DNA from: CAVZYN01 sp963779515
Lineage (GTDB): Bacteria > Pseudomonadota > Alphaproteobacteria > Rhizobiales > Hyphomicrobiaceae
DNA length: 64,000 nucleotides
Assembly (NCBI GenBank): GCA_963779515.1
Contig: CAVZYN010000004.1
Span: 124,001 to 188,000, forward strand
Direction: 5' to 3'
This document shows, in pieces, positions 51,923 through 60,763 of the stretch. How positions within the stretch are numbered: position 1 is the first letter of the stretch; every line of letters starts with the position of its first letter. The position numbers and the translations under genes were made by a program. Below the pieces are notes generated by a model, which was given only the letters and a program-made list of their open reading frames with translations, was not told the origin of the DNA and did no database searches.

Positions 51923-53839
51923 TTAGGCCGACTTCTTCTTGTCGTCTTTGACTTCCTCGAAGTCGGCATCGACGACGTTTTCGCCGTCGGCCGACTTGGC
52001 CTTGGGTTCAGGGCCATCACCTTCGTCGGCGGTGCCGCTGCCGTACATGGCGGAGCCGATCTTCATGGCGGCCTGCGCCAAGGCGTTGGTTTTGGACTTG
52101 ATCGCCTCCGCATCGTCGCCTTTCATCGCTTCCTTGAGGTCGGCGACCGCGGCTTCAACGGCGCTCTTGTCGGCAGGCGATGCTTTGTCGCCATGCTCCT
52201 TGAGCATCTTCTCTTGCGAGTCGACGAACGCCTCGGCTTGATTGCGTGATTCGACGAGTTCGCGCTTCTTCTTGTCCTCATCCTTGAAGCGCTCGGCTTC
52301 TTCCGTCATGCGATTGATCTCGGCGTCGGATAGACCGCCTGACGCTTGGATTCGGATCGACTGCTCTTTGTTTGTTGCCTTGTCGCGGGCGCCGACATTG
52401 ACGATGCCGTTGGCATCGATGTCGAATGTGACCTCGACTTGCGGTACCCCGCGCGGCGCCGGTGGGATGCCGACCAGATCGAATTGGCCGAGCAGCTTGT
52501 TGTCGGCCGCCATTTCACGCTCGCCTTGGCTGACGCGGATGGTGACGGCGCTCTGGCCATCCTCGGCGGTCGAGAACACCTGGCTCTTCTTGGTCGGGAT
52601 CGTGGTGTTGCGGTCTATCAGCCGGGTAAAGACGCCTCCGAGCGTTTCGATGCCAAGTGAGAGCGGCGTAACGTCGAGCAGCAAGACGTCTTTGACATCG
52701 CCCTTCAAGACGCCGCCTTGGATCGCTGCGCCGATGGCGACGACTTCATCGGGGTTGACGCCCTTGTGCGGCTCCTTGCCGAACAGCTCCTTGACGATCT
52801 GCTGGACCTTGGGCATGCGGGTCATCCCGCCCACGAGGACAACTTCGTCGATCTCGGCTGCCTTGAGGCCTGCATCCTTCAAAGCCATGATGCAGGGTGC
52901 CTTGGTCTTTTCAATTAGGTCGTCGACCAAGCTTTCCAGCTTAGCGCGCGTCAACTTCATCGTCAGATGCTTCGGGCCGGACTTGTCAGCGGTGATGAAG
53001 GGGAGATTGATTTCGGTCTGTTGTGAGGACGAGAGTTCGATCTTGGCTTTTTCGGCCGCCTCCTTGAGACGCTGGAGGGCGAGCTTGTCGCTCTTGAGGT
53101 CGATGCCGTTTTCCTTCTTGAACTCGGTCGCAAGATACTCGACCAAACGCATGTCGAAGTCTTCACCACCCAGGAACGTATCGCCGTTGGTCGATTTTAC
53201 CTCGAAGACGCCATCGCCGATCTCCAATACGGACACGTCGAACGTGCCGCCGCCGAGGTCGTAGACAGCAATGGTTCTTGCGTCCTTCTTTTTGTCGAGG
53301 CCGTAGGCGAGCGCTGCTGCCGTCGGCTCGTTGATGATGCGGAGGACTTCGAGGCCCGCGATCTTGCCAGCGTCCTTGGTCGCCTGGCGCTGGGCGTCAT
53401 TGAAGTAAGCGGGGACGGTGATAACGGCCTGAGTGATGGTCTCGCCGAGTTTGGCTTCGGCGGTCTCTTTCATTTTTTGCAGGATCGCGGCGGATACCTG
53501 CTGGGGCGAGTAATGTTTGCCGTGGGCTTCGACCCAGGCGTCGCCGCTCGGTCCCTTGACGATCTTGTAGGGGACGAGCTTCTTGTCCTTCTCGACCATC
53601 GGATCTTCGTAGCGGCGTCCAATGAGGCGCTTAATTGCGAATAGGGTGTTAACCGGATTGGTGACCCCCTGGCGTTTCGCGGGCAGGCCGACCAGGCGTT
53701 CACCGTCCTCGGCGTAGGCGACGATCGACGGCGTGGTGTTGGCACCTTCCGAGTTTTCTAAAACCTTGGGCTTCGACCCTTCCATCACCGCCACACACGA
53801 GTTGGTCGTGCCAAGGTCGATGCCAATCACTTTAGCCAT
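51923..53839 (-). CDS. dnaK: Chaperone protein DnaK (Hsp70)
   Basis: A 638-residue Hsp70. The ATPase domain has VIGIDLGTTNSCVAVMEG, the phosphate loop VITVPAYFNDAQRQATKDAGKIAGL, YDLGGGTFDVSVLEIGDGVFEVKSTNGDTFLGGEDFD and LVGGMTRMPKVQ. The substrate domain has DVTPLSLGIETLGGVFT and PAPRGVPQVEVTFDIDANGI, with a helical lid and a C-terminal acidic tail DADFEEVKDDKKKSA-like end. A promoter lies about 140 bases upstream, with no CIRCE, so control is probably by RpoH and not HrcA. Confidence 0.98.
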   Translation of the reverse strand: MAKVIGIDLGTTNSCVAVMEGSKPKVLENSEGANTTPSIVAYAEDGERLVGLPAKRQGVTNPVNTLFAIKRLIGRRYEDPMVEKDKKLVPYKIVKGPSGDAWVEAHGKHYSPQQVSAAILQKMKETAEAKLGETITQAVITVPAYFNDAQRQATKDAGKIAGLEVLRIINEPTAAALAYGLDKKKDARTIAVYDLGGGTFDVSVLEIGDGVFEVKSTNGDTFLGGEDFDMRLVEYLATEFKKENGIDLKSDKLALQRLKEAAEKAKIELSSSQQTEINLPFITADKSGPKHLTMKLTRAKLESLVDDLIEKTKAPCIMALKDAGLKAAEIDEVVLVGGMTRMPKVQQIVKELFGKEPHKGVNPDEVVAIGAAIQGGVLKGDVKDVLLLDVTPLSLGIETLGGVFTRLIDRNTTIPTKKSQVFSTAEDGQSAVTIRVSQGEREMAADNKLLGQFDLVGIPPAPRGVPQVEVTFDIDANGIVNVGARDKATNKEQSIRIQASGGLSDAEINRMTEEAERFKDEDKKKRELVESRNQAEAFVDSQEKMLKEHGDKASPADKSAVEAAVADLKEAMKGDDAEAIKSKTNALAQAAMKIGSAMYGSGTADEGDGPEPKAKSADGENVVDADFEEVKDDKKKSA

Positions 53840-53935
53840 GTTCGTCTTCCTCTTTTATCGCGGCGAACCGTCCGGACCCGGGTACGGCATCCGGAGTGTC
53901 CGGCGCACTCTCGTGAGCCGGAACAGTCCCCAGGA

Positions 53936-53971
53936 GCTGCTAGATACGCTGCTAGATACGCTGCTAGATAC
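53936..53971. repeat. Three direct 12-base repeats in the dnaK leader
   Basis: GCTGCTAGATAC is repeated three times without change at 53936-53947, 53948-53959 and 53960-53971. It lies between the predicted dnaK start of transcription and its coding region, so it would be transcribed as GTATCTAGCAGC three times. Confidence 0.9.
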
Positions 53972-53980
53972 ACTGGGCGT

Positions 53981-54009
53981 TATATAGGTGGGTGTTTTTC
54001 AGGCTGCAA
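53981..54009 (-). promoter_or_regulatory. dnaK promoter
   Basis: On the minus strand TTGCAG (54004-54009) and TATATA (53981-53986) are separated by exactly 17 bases. The -10 is preceded by CACC, partly like an RpoH -10. It is the only well-spaced pair between dnaK and the divergent alkB. Confidence 0.6.
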
Positions 54010-54061
54010 TGGCCGTGCCTGACGTATAGTCGTTCGTGGGCAAGAAGCTGTGAGCGACCGA

Positions 54062-54700
54062 ATGGCCAGTCATGATCAGAGTCAGGACTTGCCGCAAGGC
54101 GCAGTTCATTTGAAGGGTTTTATCGAGCTACATCAGCAACGCCTGCTGATCCGTGAAATCGCCGCGATTATTGCGATGGCGCCTTTGTTCACGCCGACTA
54201 TGCCTCGGACAGGAAAGCCATTTTCGGTCCAAATGACGAACTGCGGTCGGCTCGGTTGGGTTTCGGACAAGGCAGGCGGATATCGTTATCAGGCGACACA
54301 TCCAGAAACAAATCGTGCGTGGCCGGATTTGCCAGCGTCGTTGTTGACGCTCTGGACGGCTGTCGCGCAGTGCCCGCTCAAACCAGAGGCCTGTCTGGTC
54401 AATGTTTATCGTTCCGGTGCCAAGCTCGGCTCGCATCGGGACGAGGATGAGCAGGATCGGTCGGCATCGGTCGTCTCGGTGTCTTTGGGGGACGATGCCG
54501 TTTTCCATGTCGGGGGCGCGAAGCGTGGCGACTCCAAGTGCCGGGTGACGTTGAAGTCGGGTGATGTTTTCATCCTCGGTGGGCCGTCGCGGTTGGCCTA
54601 CCACGGCATCGATCGCGTCGCTCCGGGGACGTCGATGCTGGTTCCCGGAGGCGGACGGATCAACTTAACTTTGCGGCGTGTCACCATTGGAGCCGTCTGA
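54062..54700 (+). CDS. alkB: Alkylated DNA repair dioxygenase AlkB
   Basis: AlkB is an Fe(II)/2-oxoglutarate dioxygenase that removes 1-methyladenine and 3-methylcytosine from DNA. The 212-residue protein has MTNCGRLGWVSDKAGGYRYQ (family-typical MTN-x-G), the iron ligands in SHRDEDE and YHGIDR, and the oxoglutarate-binding Arg in RINLTLRRV. The start is uncertain between the ATG at 54062 and an in-frame GTG at 54050; the ribosome site is poor for both. It is divergent from dnaK and its last 36 bases overlap grpE tail to tail. Confidence 0.9.
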   Translation: MASHDQSQDLPQGAVHLKGFIELHQQRLLIREIAAIIAMAPLFTPTMPRTGKPFSVQMTNCGRLGWVSDKAGGYRYQATHPETNRAWPDLPASLLTLWTAVAQCPLKPEACLVNVYRSGAKLGSHRDEDEQDRSASVVSVSLGDDAVFHVGGAKRGDSKCRVTLKSGDVFILGGPSRLAYHGIDRVAPGTSMLVPGGGRINLTLRRVTIGAV

Positions 54701-55327
54701 ATCGTCAGGACTGGACGCGGCTGGCGGAGCGGGAGCGACTGGCGCCTTGACCGGCTTGAAGCCGCCCTTTGCGACAACAACAAGTGCGGGGCGCAACACG
54801 CGGTCTTCAATCAGGTACCCGGGCTGAAACACCTGAACAATGGTACCCGCTTGGACTTCCGCGTTGTCCAGTTCCATCATCGCTTGATGCTGATGAGGAT
54901 TGAACAACTCGCCCACGGGTTCGATGCGCTTGATGCCGTGGCGCTCCATGATGTTGACGAACTCGCGTTCGCTCATGGTGACGCCTTCGATCAAGGTTTT
55001 GAGTGCGGGATCTTGATCAGCGGCGCCTTCCGGCACAGCGGACAAGGCGCGCTGAAAATTGTCGGCGGCACCAACGATATCGCGCGCGAATTTCGTGATG
55101 GCGTATTTGGCGGTTTCGTCTTTTTCGCGCTCGGTGCGCTTGCGCATGTTTTCGACTTCAGCTTGGCCGCGTAGGAATTTGTCCCTGAGGTCCGACATCT
55201 CAACGCGCATTGCTGCGATGATATCGTCAGGGTGATGGGGCTTTGGCTCGCCTTCGATGCCAGGAGCGAACTGCTCGACTTCGGATGGGGCCGGATCGGC
55301 AGGCGGATTGGTGGGCGTGTTGCTCAT
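54665..55327 (-). CDS. grpE: Nucleotide exchange factor GrpE
   Basis: GrpE releases ADP from DnaK. The 220-residue product has a long N-terminal coiled-coil (MRVEMSDLRDKFLRGQAEVENMRKRTEREKDE), KYAITKFARDIVGAADNFQRAL, and the beta domain with HGIKRIEPVGELFNPHQHQAMM and GTIVQVFQPGYLIEDRVLRPALVVVAKG. The C-terminal 30 residues are Pro/Ala/Ser rich. It lies 147 bases downstream of hrcA in the same direction. Its 3' end overlaps alkB by 36 bases. Confidence 0.96.
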   Translation of the reverse strand: MSNTPTNPPADPAPSEVEQFAPGIEGEPKPHHPDDIIAAMRVEMSDLRDKFLRGQAEVENMRKRTEREKDETAKYAITKFARDIVGAADNFQRALSAVPEGAADQDPALKTLIEGVTMSEREFVNIMERHGIKRIEPVGELFNPHQHQAMMELDNAEVQAGTIVQVFQPGYLIEDRVLRPALVVVAKGGFKPVKAPVAPAPPAASSPDDSDGSNGDTPQS

Positions 55328-55474
55328 GTGTCCTTTTTTGGGGATCTAAGCCACAGCAAGCTGGCAAGATTTCGGATTTGGGCGGGAGACTGCGCCGTTG
55401 CGGGGCAAGCCCGCCGCGCATTCCAGCCCTTGAAGCCTGGATATCTGTCCATACGGCAAAAAAATCAAGTCGGC

Positions 55475-56575
55475 TTATGTCAGAATGCGGCCCATCAATT
55501 TGGCGGTGTAGTCAACCATGGGGATAATTCGCGCATAATTGAGCCGGGTTGGGCCAACGACCCCCAGAACTCCGACCACTTTGCGGCTTTCATCGCGAAA
55601 TGGTGCGACGACGAGCGATGATCCCGACAGCGAAAACAACTTGTTCTCGGAACCGATAAATATGCGGACGCCGTCGCCCTTTTCGGCCAGTCCCAGGAGT
55701 TGGAGCAGCTCGCGCTTGGTTTCGAGGTCATCGAACAGCTGGCGGATACGTTCGAGGTCGCCGAGGGCTGCGACGTCCTTCAGCAGGTTCGCCTGGCCGC
55801 GCACAATCAGGCTCTTTTTGGTTTCGTCGGGCTCGCCGGACCATGTGGCTAGTCCTGCCTGGATGACCTTATGCGTGAGGCTATCGAGTTCGCTCTTCGA
55901 TGTGACCAGGTCATGTTCGATGCGTTGGCGGGCCTCGCTCAAGGTCAGTCCGCGCAAGTGGGCATTGAGGTAGTTCGATGCCTCTTGCAGTGCGGATGGT
56001 GGAAGGCCGGGCGGCACCGCGATCACGCGGTTTTCGACGTTCTGATCCTCGCTGACCAGGATCGCCAGCGCCTTGCCGGGTTCCAGATGAACGAACTCCA
56101 CATGCTTCAACCGTGCGACCTGCTTTTCGGCAAGGACCAATCCGGCGCAATGCGAAAGCCCGGACATCATCTCCCCGGCGTCGGCCAAGACTTGGTCGAA
56201 GGTTTTTTCGCGCTTGAGTTTGACCTGCGCTTCGATCTGGTGGCGTTCGGCATCGGTCAGGTTGCCGATTTCGAGCAGGCCGTCGACGAAGAGGCGCAGG
56301 CCTACCTCGGTCGGCAAGCGGCCAGCGGATGTGTGCGGGGCGTAGATGAGGCCGAGGTGCTCGAGATCCGCCATGACGTTGCGGACGGAAGCAGGCGACA
56401 GTGGCATCGGCAAGTGACGCGACAGGTTGCGCGATCCGACAGGTTCGCCTGTCGACAAATAGCTTTCCACGATCTGGCGAAAGATCGTTCGTGTGCGGCT
56501 ATCGAGTTTCTGCAATTCCGACTGCACGTCGTGCGATGCCGGACTGTGCAGGCTAGTGGGGCGGTCCGTGCTCAC
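55475..56575 (-). CDS. hrcA: Heat-inducible transcription repressor HrcA
   Basis: HrcA binds CIRCE and represses groESL, with GroEL keeping it active in known systems. The 366-residue protein has the winged-helix N-terminus (RTRTIFRQIVESYLSTGEPVGSRNLSRHL; SPASVRNVMADLEHLGLIYAPHTSAGRLPTEVGLRLFVDGLLE) and the IDD-type middle and C-terminal GAF-like part ending RVNYARIIPMVDYTAKLM-like. A perfect target lies at 37644-37670. No CIRCE is seen in front of hrcA, grpE or dnaK. Confidence 0.96.
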   Translation of the reverse strand: MSTDRPTSLHSPASHDVQSELQKLDSRTRTIFRQIVESYLSTGEPVGSRNLSRHLPMPLSPASVRNVMADLEHLGLIYAPHTSAGRLPTEVGLRLFVDGLLEIGNLTDAERHQIEAQVKLKREKTFDQVLADAGEMMSGLSHCAGLVLAEKQVARLKHVEFVHLEPGKALAILVSEDQNVENRVIAVPPGLPPSALQEASNYLNAHLRGLTLSEARQRIEHDLVTSKSELDSLTHKVIQAGLATWSGEPDETKKSLIVRGQANLLKDVAALGDLERIRQLFDDLETKRELLQLLGLAEKGDGVRIFIGSENKLFSLSGSSLVVAPFRDESRKVVGVLGVVGPTRLNYARIIPMVDYTAKLMGRILT

Positions 56576-56798
56576 TGATGACCTTTGCAGTTGGTGCTGG
56601 GAACGTAGGGGGGCGGGGGGCGACCGTCAATTGGCACGGGTCATCAATGGCCTAGGGTCGATGCTGCGGCTTTTACGGTTGAAGCGCCCTGGACGGTCGC
56701 CTAGGGTGCGCCCGCTCGTGCTGTAATTTTGGGTGGTCCGCCGAGAGGCGGTCGCACCAAGATGCCGCGCACCACAAACCTTCAAAAAGTCGAGATCA

Positions 56799-57515
56799 AT
56801 GATCCGTCCTTCCAAACGTAAACCGGACGAACTCCGGCGTGTCTCCATCGACCGTGCCGTTTCCATGCATGCGGAAGGCTCGTGCCTCATCAAGTTCGGC
56901 AATACGCACGTCTTGTGCACGGCGAGCCTCGAGGAGCGCATTCCGCCGTGGCTGAAGGGGCAGGGGCGCGGCTGGGTCACGGCCGAGTATTCGATGCTGC
57001 CGCGCGCCACAAAGGAGCGGACACGGCGAGAAGTCACGTCCGGGCATCCGTCGGGCCGGACGCAGGAGATCCAGAGATTGATTGGCCGGGCGCTGCGCGC
57101 CGTCGTCGATCTGAAGGTGCTGGGCGAGCGGCAAATTTCCATCGATTGCGATGTGATCCAGGCCGATGGCGGTACGCGGACGGCGTCCATTACCGGTGCT
57201 TGGGTCGCGCTGCATGATTGCGTTGCGTGGATGAAGGCGCGCGACATGGTGAAAGAGGGCGTGCTGCGCGATCAGGTGGCCGCGGTATCGTGCGGGCTTT
57301 ATGGCGGGCAGGCGGTGCTCGATCTCGATTATCCCGAGGACAGCGATGCCGATGCGGACGCTAACTTCGTGATGACCGGATCTGGTGGGATTGTCGAGAT
57401 CCAAGGCACCGCGGAGACGACGCCGTTCAAGCAAGAACAGTTCGATCAACTGATGGTGCTCGCGCGCAAGGGTATCAATGAGCTGCTGTCGTTGCAGAAG
57501 TTGACGGTGTCTTGA
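56799..57515 (+). CDS. rph: Ribonuclease PH
   Basis: A phosphorolytic 3'-5' exoribonuclease that trims tRNA 3' ends. The 238-residue enzyme has MIRPSKRKPDELRRVSIDR, GSCLIKFGNTHVLCTASLEERIPPWLKG, GWVTAEYSMLPRATKERTRREVTSGHPSGRTQEIQRLIGRALR (phosphate-site Arg residues) and IDCDVIQADGGTRTASITGA. It is divergent from hrcA and 13 bases upstream of rdgB. The 223-base gap to hrcA holds no feature I can define. Confidence 0.97.
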   Translation: MIRPSKRKPDELRRVSIDRAVSMHAEGSCLIKFGNTHVLCTASLEERIPPWLKGQGRGWVTAEYSMLPRATKERTRREVTSGHPSGRTQEIQRLIGRALRAVVDLKVLGERQISIDCDVIQADGGTRTASITGAWVALHDCVAWMKARDMVKEGVLRDQVAAVSCGLYGGQAVLDLDYPEDSDADADANFVMTGSGGIVEIQGTAETTPFKQEQFDQLMVLARKGINELLSLQKLTVS

Positions 57516-57528
57516 TGAGGGCGTCGCG

Positions 57529-58194
57529 ATGGGTCCTGGCGTGACACGGCGATTGGCGCGAGGAACCAAGCTCGTCATTGCGACGCATAATAGCGGCAAG
57601 CTGGTCGAGATGCGCGACTTGCTGGCGCCATTCGGGATAACGACGGTGTCGGCGGGCGAGCTTGAGCTCAGTGAACCCGATGAAACGGGTCATATGTTTG
57701 CGGAGAACGCGGCAATCAAGGCGCATGCGGCGGCGACGGCGTCGGGGCTCGTCGCCTTCGCGGACAACTCCGGCATTTGTGTCGACGCATTGGACGGAGC
57801 GCCGGGTTTGTTTTCGGCGAACTGGGCGGGGCCGGGCAAAGACTTCAATGTTGGCATGGAGCGCGTCGAACGCGAGCTGCAGATGCGCGGTGTGACAAAG
57901 CCCGAGCAGCGGCGCGGGCATTTCGTGTCGGCCTTGGTGCTGGCATGGCCCGATGGACATCAGCAGGTCTATGAGGGCCGGATCTTCGGCCAGATGGTTT
58001 GGCCTCCACGGGGCACCAAAGGGTTCGGCTACGACCCGATGTTTTTGCCGGATGGCGAGACGCGGACATTCGGCGAGATGACCCGAGACGAAAAGCACGG
58101 AATCGACTGGGTACCTGGTGGTCGCGCGGGGCTGTCGCATCGGGCGCGGGCGTTCCGCCTTCTGGCTGAGGCGTGCCTTGACCGCCAATCCTGA
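57529..58194 (+). CDS. rdgB: dITP/XTP pyrophosphatase (RdgB/HAM1)
   Basis: House-cleaning enzyme that hydrolyses ITP, dITP and XTP to stop their incorporation. The 221-residue product has LVIATHNSGKLVEMRDLL, FAENAAIKAHAAATASGL, ADNSGICVDALDGAPGLFSANW (the usual ADDSG is ADNSG here), GRIFGQMVWPPRGTKGFGYDPMFLPDG and the late SHRARA. It sits in the conserved rph-rdgB-hemW order and its end overlaps the probable hemW start. Confidence 0.95.
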   Translation: MGPGVTRRLARGTKLVIATHNSGKLVEMRDLLAPFGITTVSAGELELSEPDETGHMFAENAAIKAHAAATASGLVAFADNSGICVDALDGAPGLFSANWAGPGKDFNVGMERVERELQMRGVTKPEQRRGHFVSALVLAWPDGHQQVYEGRIFGQMVWPPRGTKGFGYDPMFLPDGETRTFGEMTRDEKHGIDWVPGGRAGLSHRARAFRLLAEACLDRQS

Positions 58195-59365
58195 TCAAGT
58201 GGATGCGATCGGCTTTGGTGTCTACATCCATTGGCCTTTCTGCGCCTCCAAGTGCCCGTACTGCGACTTCAACAGTCACGTCCGCGATCGCGGCGTCGAT
58301 GAGGCGGCGTTTCTTTCGGCCTATCTCGCCGAGTTGCGTGAGACGGCGCGCCTGATAGGTCCGCAGCGGGTTTCGAGCATCTTTTTTGGCGGGGGAACGC
58401 CGTCGTTGATGCAGCCGGCGACGGTCGCCGCGATGATCGATGAGGTGGCACGGCTGTGGACGGTCGAGCCGAGTGCGGAAATCACGCTCGAGGCCAATCC
58501 GTCGAGTGTCGAAGCCGCACGTTTCCGAGGCTATCGTAGTGCGGGCATCAATCGCGTTTCGCTGGGCGTCCAGTCTTTGCGCGATGAGCAGCTCAAGGCA
58601 TTGGGGCGGTTGCATACGGCGGCGGAAGCGCGGACGGCGATCGAGATCGCGCGGACGACGTTCGAGCGTTTCACGTTTGATCTGATTTATGCGCGGCCAG
58701 GACAGACGCTGGATGATTGGCGCCAGGAGCTGACGGCGGCTTTGGACCTCGCGGGGCAACATCTATCGCTGTATCAGTTGACCATCGAACCTGATACGCC
58801 GTTCGCCGCGCTCCATGCCAAGGGTAAGCTGATCGTGCCGGATGCGGATGCGGCGCATGCACTATATGCGTTCACGCAGGAGACGATGGCGGCGCGCGGA
58901 TTGCCTGCCTATGAAATTTCCAATCATGCCGCGCCCGGCGAAGAGAGCCGGCACAATCTGCTCTATTGGCGCTATGGGTCGTACGCGGGCATCGGGCCTG
59001 GAGCGCATGGCCGCTTGGTCGTCGATGGACTGCGGCATGCCTCTGAAACGGAACGCAATCCGGAGCGTTGGCGCGCGCGGGTCTTGGAGCAGGGGCACGG
59101 ACGCACGGCATTGACGCGGCTCACGCTCGATCAACAGTTCGATGAGGCACTGCTCATGGGACTGCGGTTGACGGAAGGCCTTGATCTGGCCCGGCTGCAC
59201 CGGTGTTTCGGGCTGCGGCCAGCTGAGCGCACGATTGCCGGTCTCGAGAGGCTCGGCATGATCGAGCGGCCCGTGGAGCAACGTATCAAGGCGATTGGAG
59301 ACGGCCGTTTCGTGCTCAATGCGCTGGTGGCCGAGCTATCTGCGTCCGCGGGCCCCGTCAGTTGA
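58178..59365 (+). CDS. hemW: Radical SAM heme chaperone HemW
   Basis: HemW (formerly called an oxygen-independent coproporphyrinogen oxidase) is a heme-trafficking radical SAM protein. The cluster motif is CASKCPYC (CxxxCxxC) in VYIHWPFCASKCPYCDFNSH, followed by SSIFFGGGTPSLM, TLEANPSSVE, RVSLGVQSLRDEQLKALGR and HNLLYWRYGSYAGIGPGAHGR. The extra upstream Cys of true oxidases is absent. I chose TTG at 58178, six bases after GAGG and overlapping rdgB; GTG at 58199 is the alternative. The last eight bases overlap the convergent lipoprotein gene. Confidence 0.93.
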   Translation: MTANPDQVDAIGFGVYIHWPFCASKCPYCDFNSHVRDRGVDEAAFLSAYLAELRETARLIGPQRVSSIFFGGGTPSLMQPATVAAMIDEVARLWTVEPSAEITLEANPSSVEAARFRGYRSAGINRVSLGVQSLRDEQLKALGRLHTAAEARTAIEIARTTFERFTFDLIYARPGQTLDDWRQELTAALDLAGQHLSLYQLTIEPDTPFAALHAKGKLIVPDADAAHALYAFTQETMAARGLPAYEISNHAAPGEESRHNLLYWRYGSYAGIGPGAHGRLVVDGLRHASETERNPERWRARVLEQGHGRTALTRLTLDQQFDEALLMGLRLTEGLDLARLHRCFGLRPAERTIAGLERLGMIERPVEQRIKAIGDGRFVLNALVAELSASAGPVS

Positions 59366-60638
59366 TCCGCCGCGCCGGCCGTGAGGAAGCTGATTGCTGT
59401 GAAATTTGGGTCGGTCCAAAAGACGATGCCGCCGGCTCAATGATGCGCGCGCCGAAGGACTGAACTTCCAGAACCGCCATCGTGCGCTCGGATGCGCCGT
59501 TAGGCAGGAGCCGCACGAGGCCGTCAACGCCCTGGAAGCCCTGGGCGCGCGTCAACTGGCTTGGGGCGTAGCGCACGCGATCAGGTCCGGATGCGAGGGT
59601 CTGTGCGATCGTCATTGCATCGAAGGCGAGGCTCGCTATGCGCGGCGGGGCGTGCCCGTGGTGCTGAACAAAACTATCGGTGAACCGCTGGACCGACGCA
59701 GGGTCCGCGCTTGGGAACCAGGCGCCGATGTAGGTCGGGTCGCGGCCGGCGTTCGGAAAGTCGAAGCCGCCGGTGCCGAGGATCTTGACGTTGGCAGATG
59801 TGATTTCGGACTGGCGCAGCAAGGGCCCGAGTGCGGCAAGCGTGTCTTCGGCACCTGGAACGAAGAGGGCGTCGACCGATTCACCGCCAGCCTCGCCTTG
59901 CGACACCTTGAGTTTCAGCCGGCGCACAGCCTCGAGCTTGCTGGTCGCGCTGGGACCGTATGCCTCGACGGCGCGGACCGAGCCGCCGTAGCGGGCTGCG
60001 GCATCTCGAAATTGAGTTTCTGTGCGCCGGCCCGCGGCATCGTCGGATACCAGTGCCGCAAAGCGGCGTTTGCCTTGGCTTGCAGCGTAGCCGACGATGC
60101 GGTCGATTTCGGGCTGGTTGAGGAAGCTCACCAGATAGACGCCATTGCCTGCGACTTGCTCGTCGTTCGAGAAAGCGAGCACGGGTAGATTGGCTTGACG
60201 TGCCACGGGGGCGACCGCGGAGACGGACTTGGAGAAGAGTGGGCCGACAATGACTTCGGCGCCAGCGGTCACAGCGTCTAGAGCAGCAAGGCGCGCGCCA
60301 TCAGGGGTGCCGCGGTCGTCGTGCACAGTGAGATCGACTTCGGCCAGGCCGGGGCCACGCATGGCGAGTTCGGCGGACTTCTTGAGGCTGTGGGCAATGA
60401 GGCCTGCGTGACCAGGTGCTGACAGCGGCAGCAGCAGCGAAACCTTCGGCTTGTTCGACTTCGCGGCCGGCGGCTGGGCCGAGGATGATGCCTCAGCGGT
60501 GGCTGATCTGGGCTCGTTGTCGGGCAAAGCGCCAGTGGAGACGGGGCTCGGCGTAGATACGGCGCATCCCGATACCAGCAGGCACAGAGCCGCCGCACCG
60601 GCCGCTCGCGCCAATAGGGATGCTGATGGGGATCGCAT
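59358..60638 (-). CDS. Penicillin-binding protein activator, LpoA-like lipoprotein
   Basis: A 426-residue outer-membrane-type lipoprotein. The N-terminus SLLARAAGAAALCLLVSGCAVS is a lipoprotein signal with the lipobox Cys at about residue 25. The rest is a type I periplasmic binding fold: KVSLLLPLSAPGHAGLIAHSLKKSAELA, AEVIVGPLFSKSVSAVAPVARQANLPVLAFSNDE and GTGGFDFPNAGRDPTYIGAWF. This matches the LppC/LpoA C-terminal domain, which activates PBP1A in E. coli; whether that role holds here is inference. It is divergent from rsmI-yraN, the same neighbourhood as in E. coli. Confidence 0.85.
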   Translation of the reverse strand: MRSPSASLLARAAGAAALCLLVSGCAVSTPSPVSTGALPDNEPRSATAEASSSAQPPAAKSNKPKVSLLLPLSAPGHAGLIAHSLKKSAELAMRGPGLAEVDLTVHDDRGTPDGARLAALDAVTAGAEVIVGPLFSKSVSAVAPVARQANLPVLAFSNDEQVAGNGVYLVSFLNQPEIDRIVGYAASQGKRRFAALVSDDAAGRRTETQFRDAAARYGGSVRAVEAYGPSATSKLEAVRRLKLKVSQGEAGGESVDALFVPGAEDTLAALGPLLRQSEITSANVKILGTGGFDFPNAGRDPTYIGAWFPSADPASVQRFTDSFVQHHGHAPPRIASLAFDAMTIAQTLASGPDRVRYAPSQLTRAQGFQGVDGLVRLLPNGASERTMAVLEVQSFGARIIEPAASSFGPTQISQQSASSRPARRIN

Positions 60639-60763
60639 GTGACCTCGCCGCGACTCGTCTCATTTCTTTCGAAAATGGGTGCAGGATCGCGAAGTGCGAC
60701 GCCATCTTTGCGGGCGGATCTTCAACGGTTTTCGGCTGGCGTTAGAAGTTATCCTCAGGTCAT

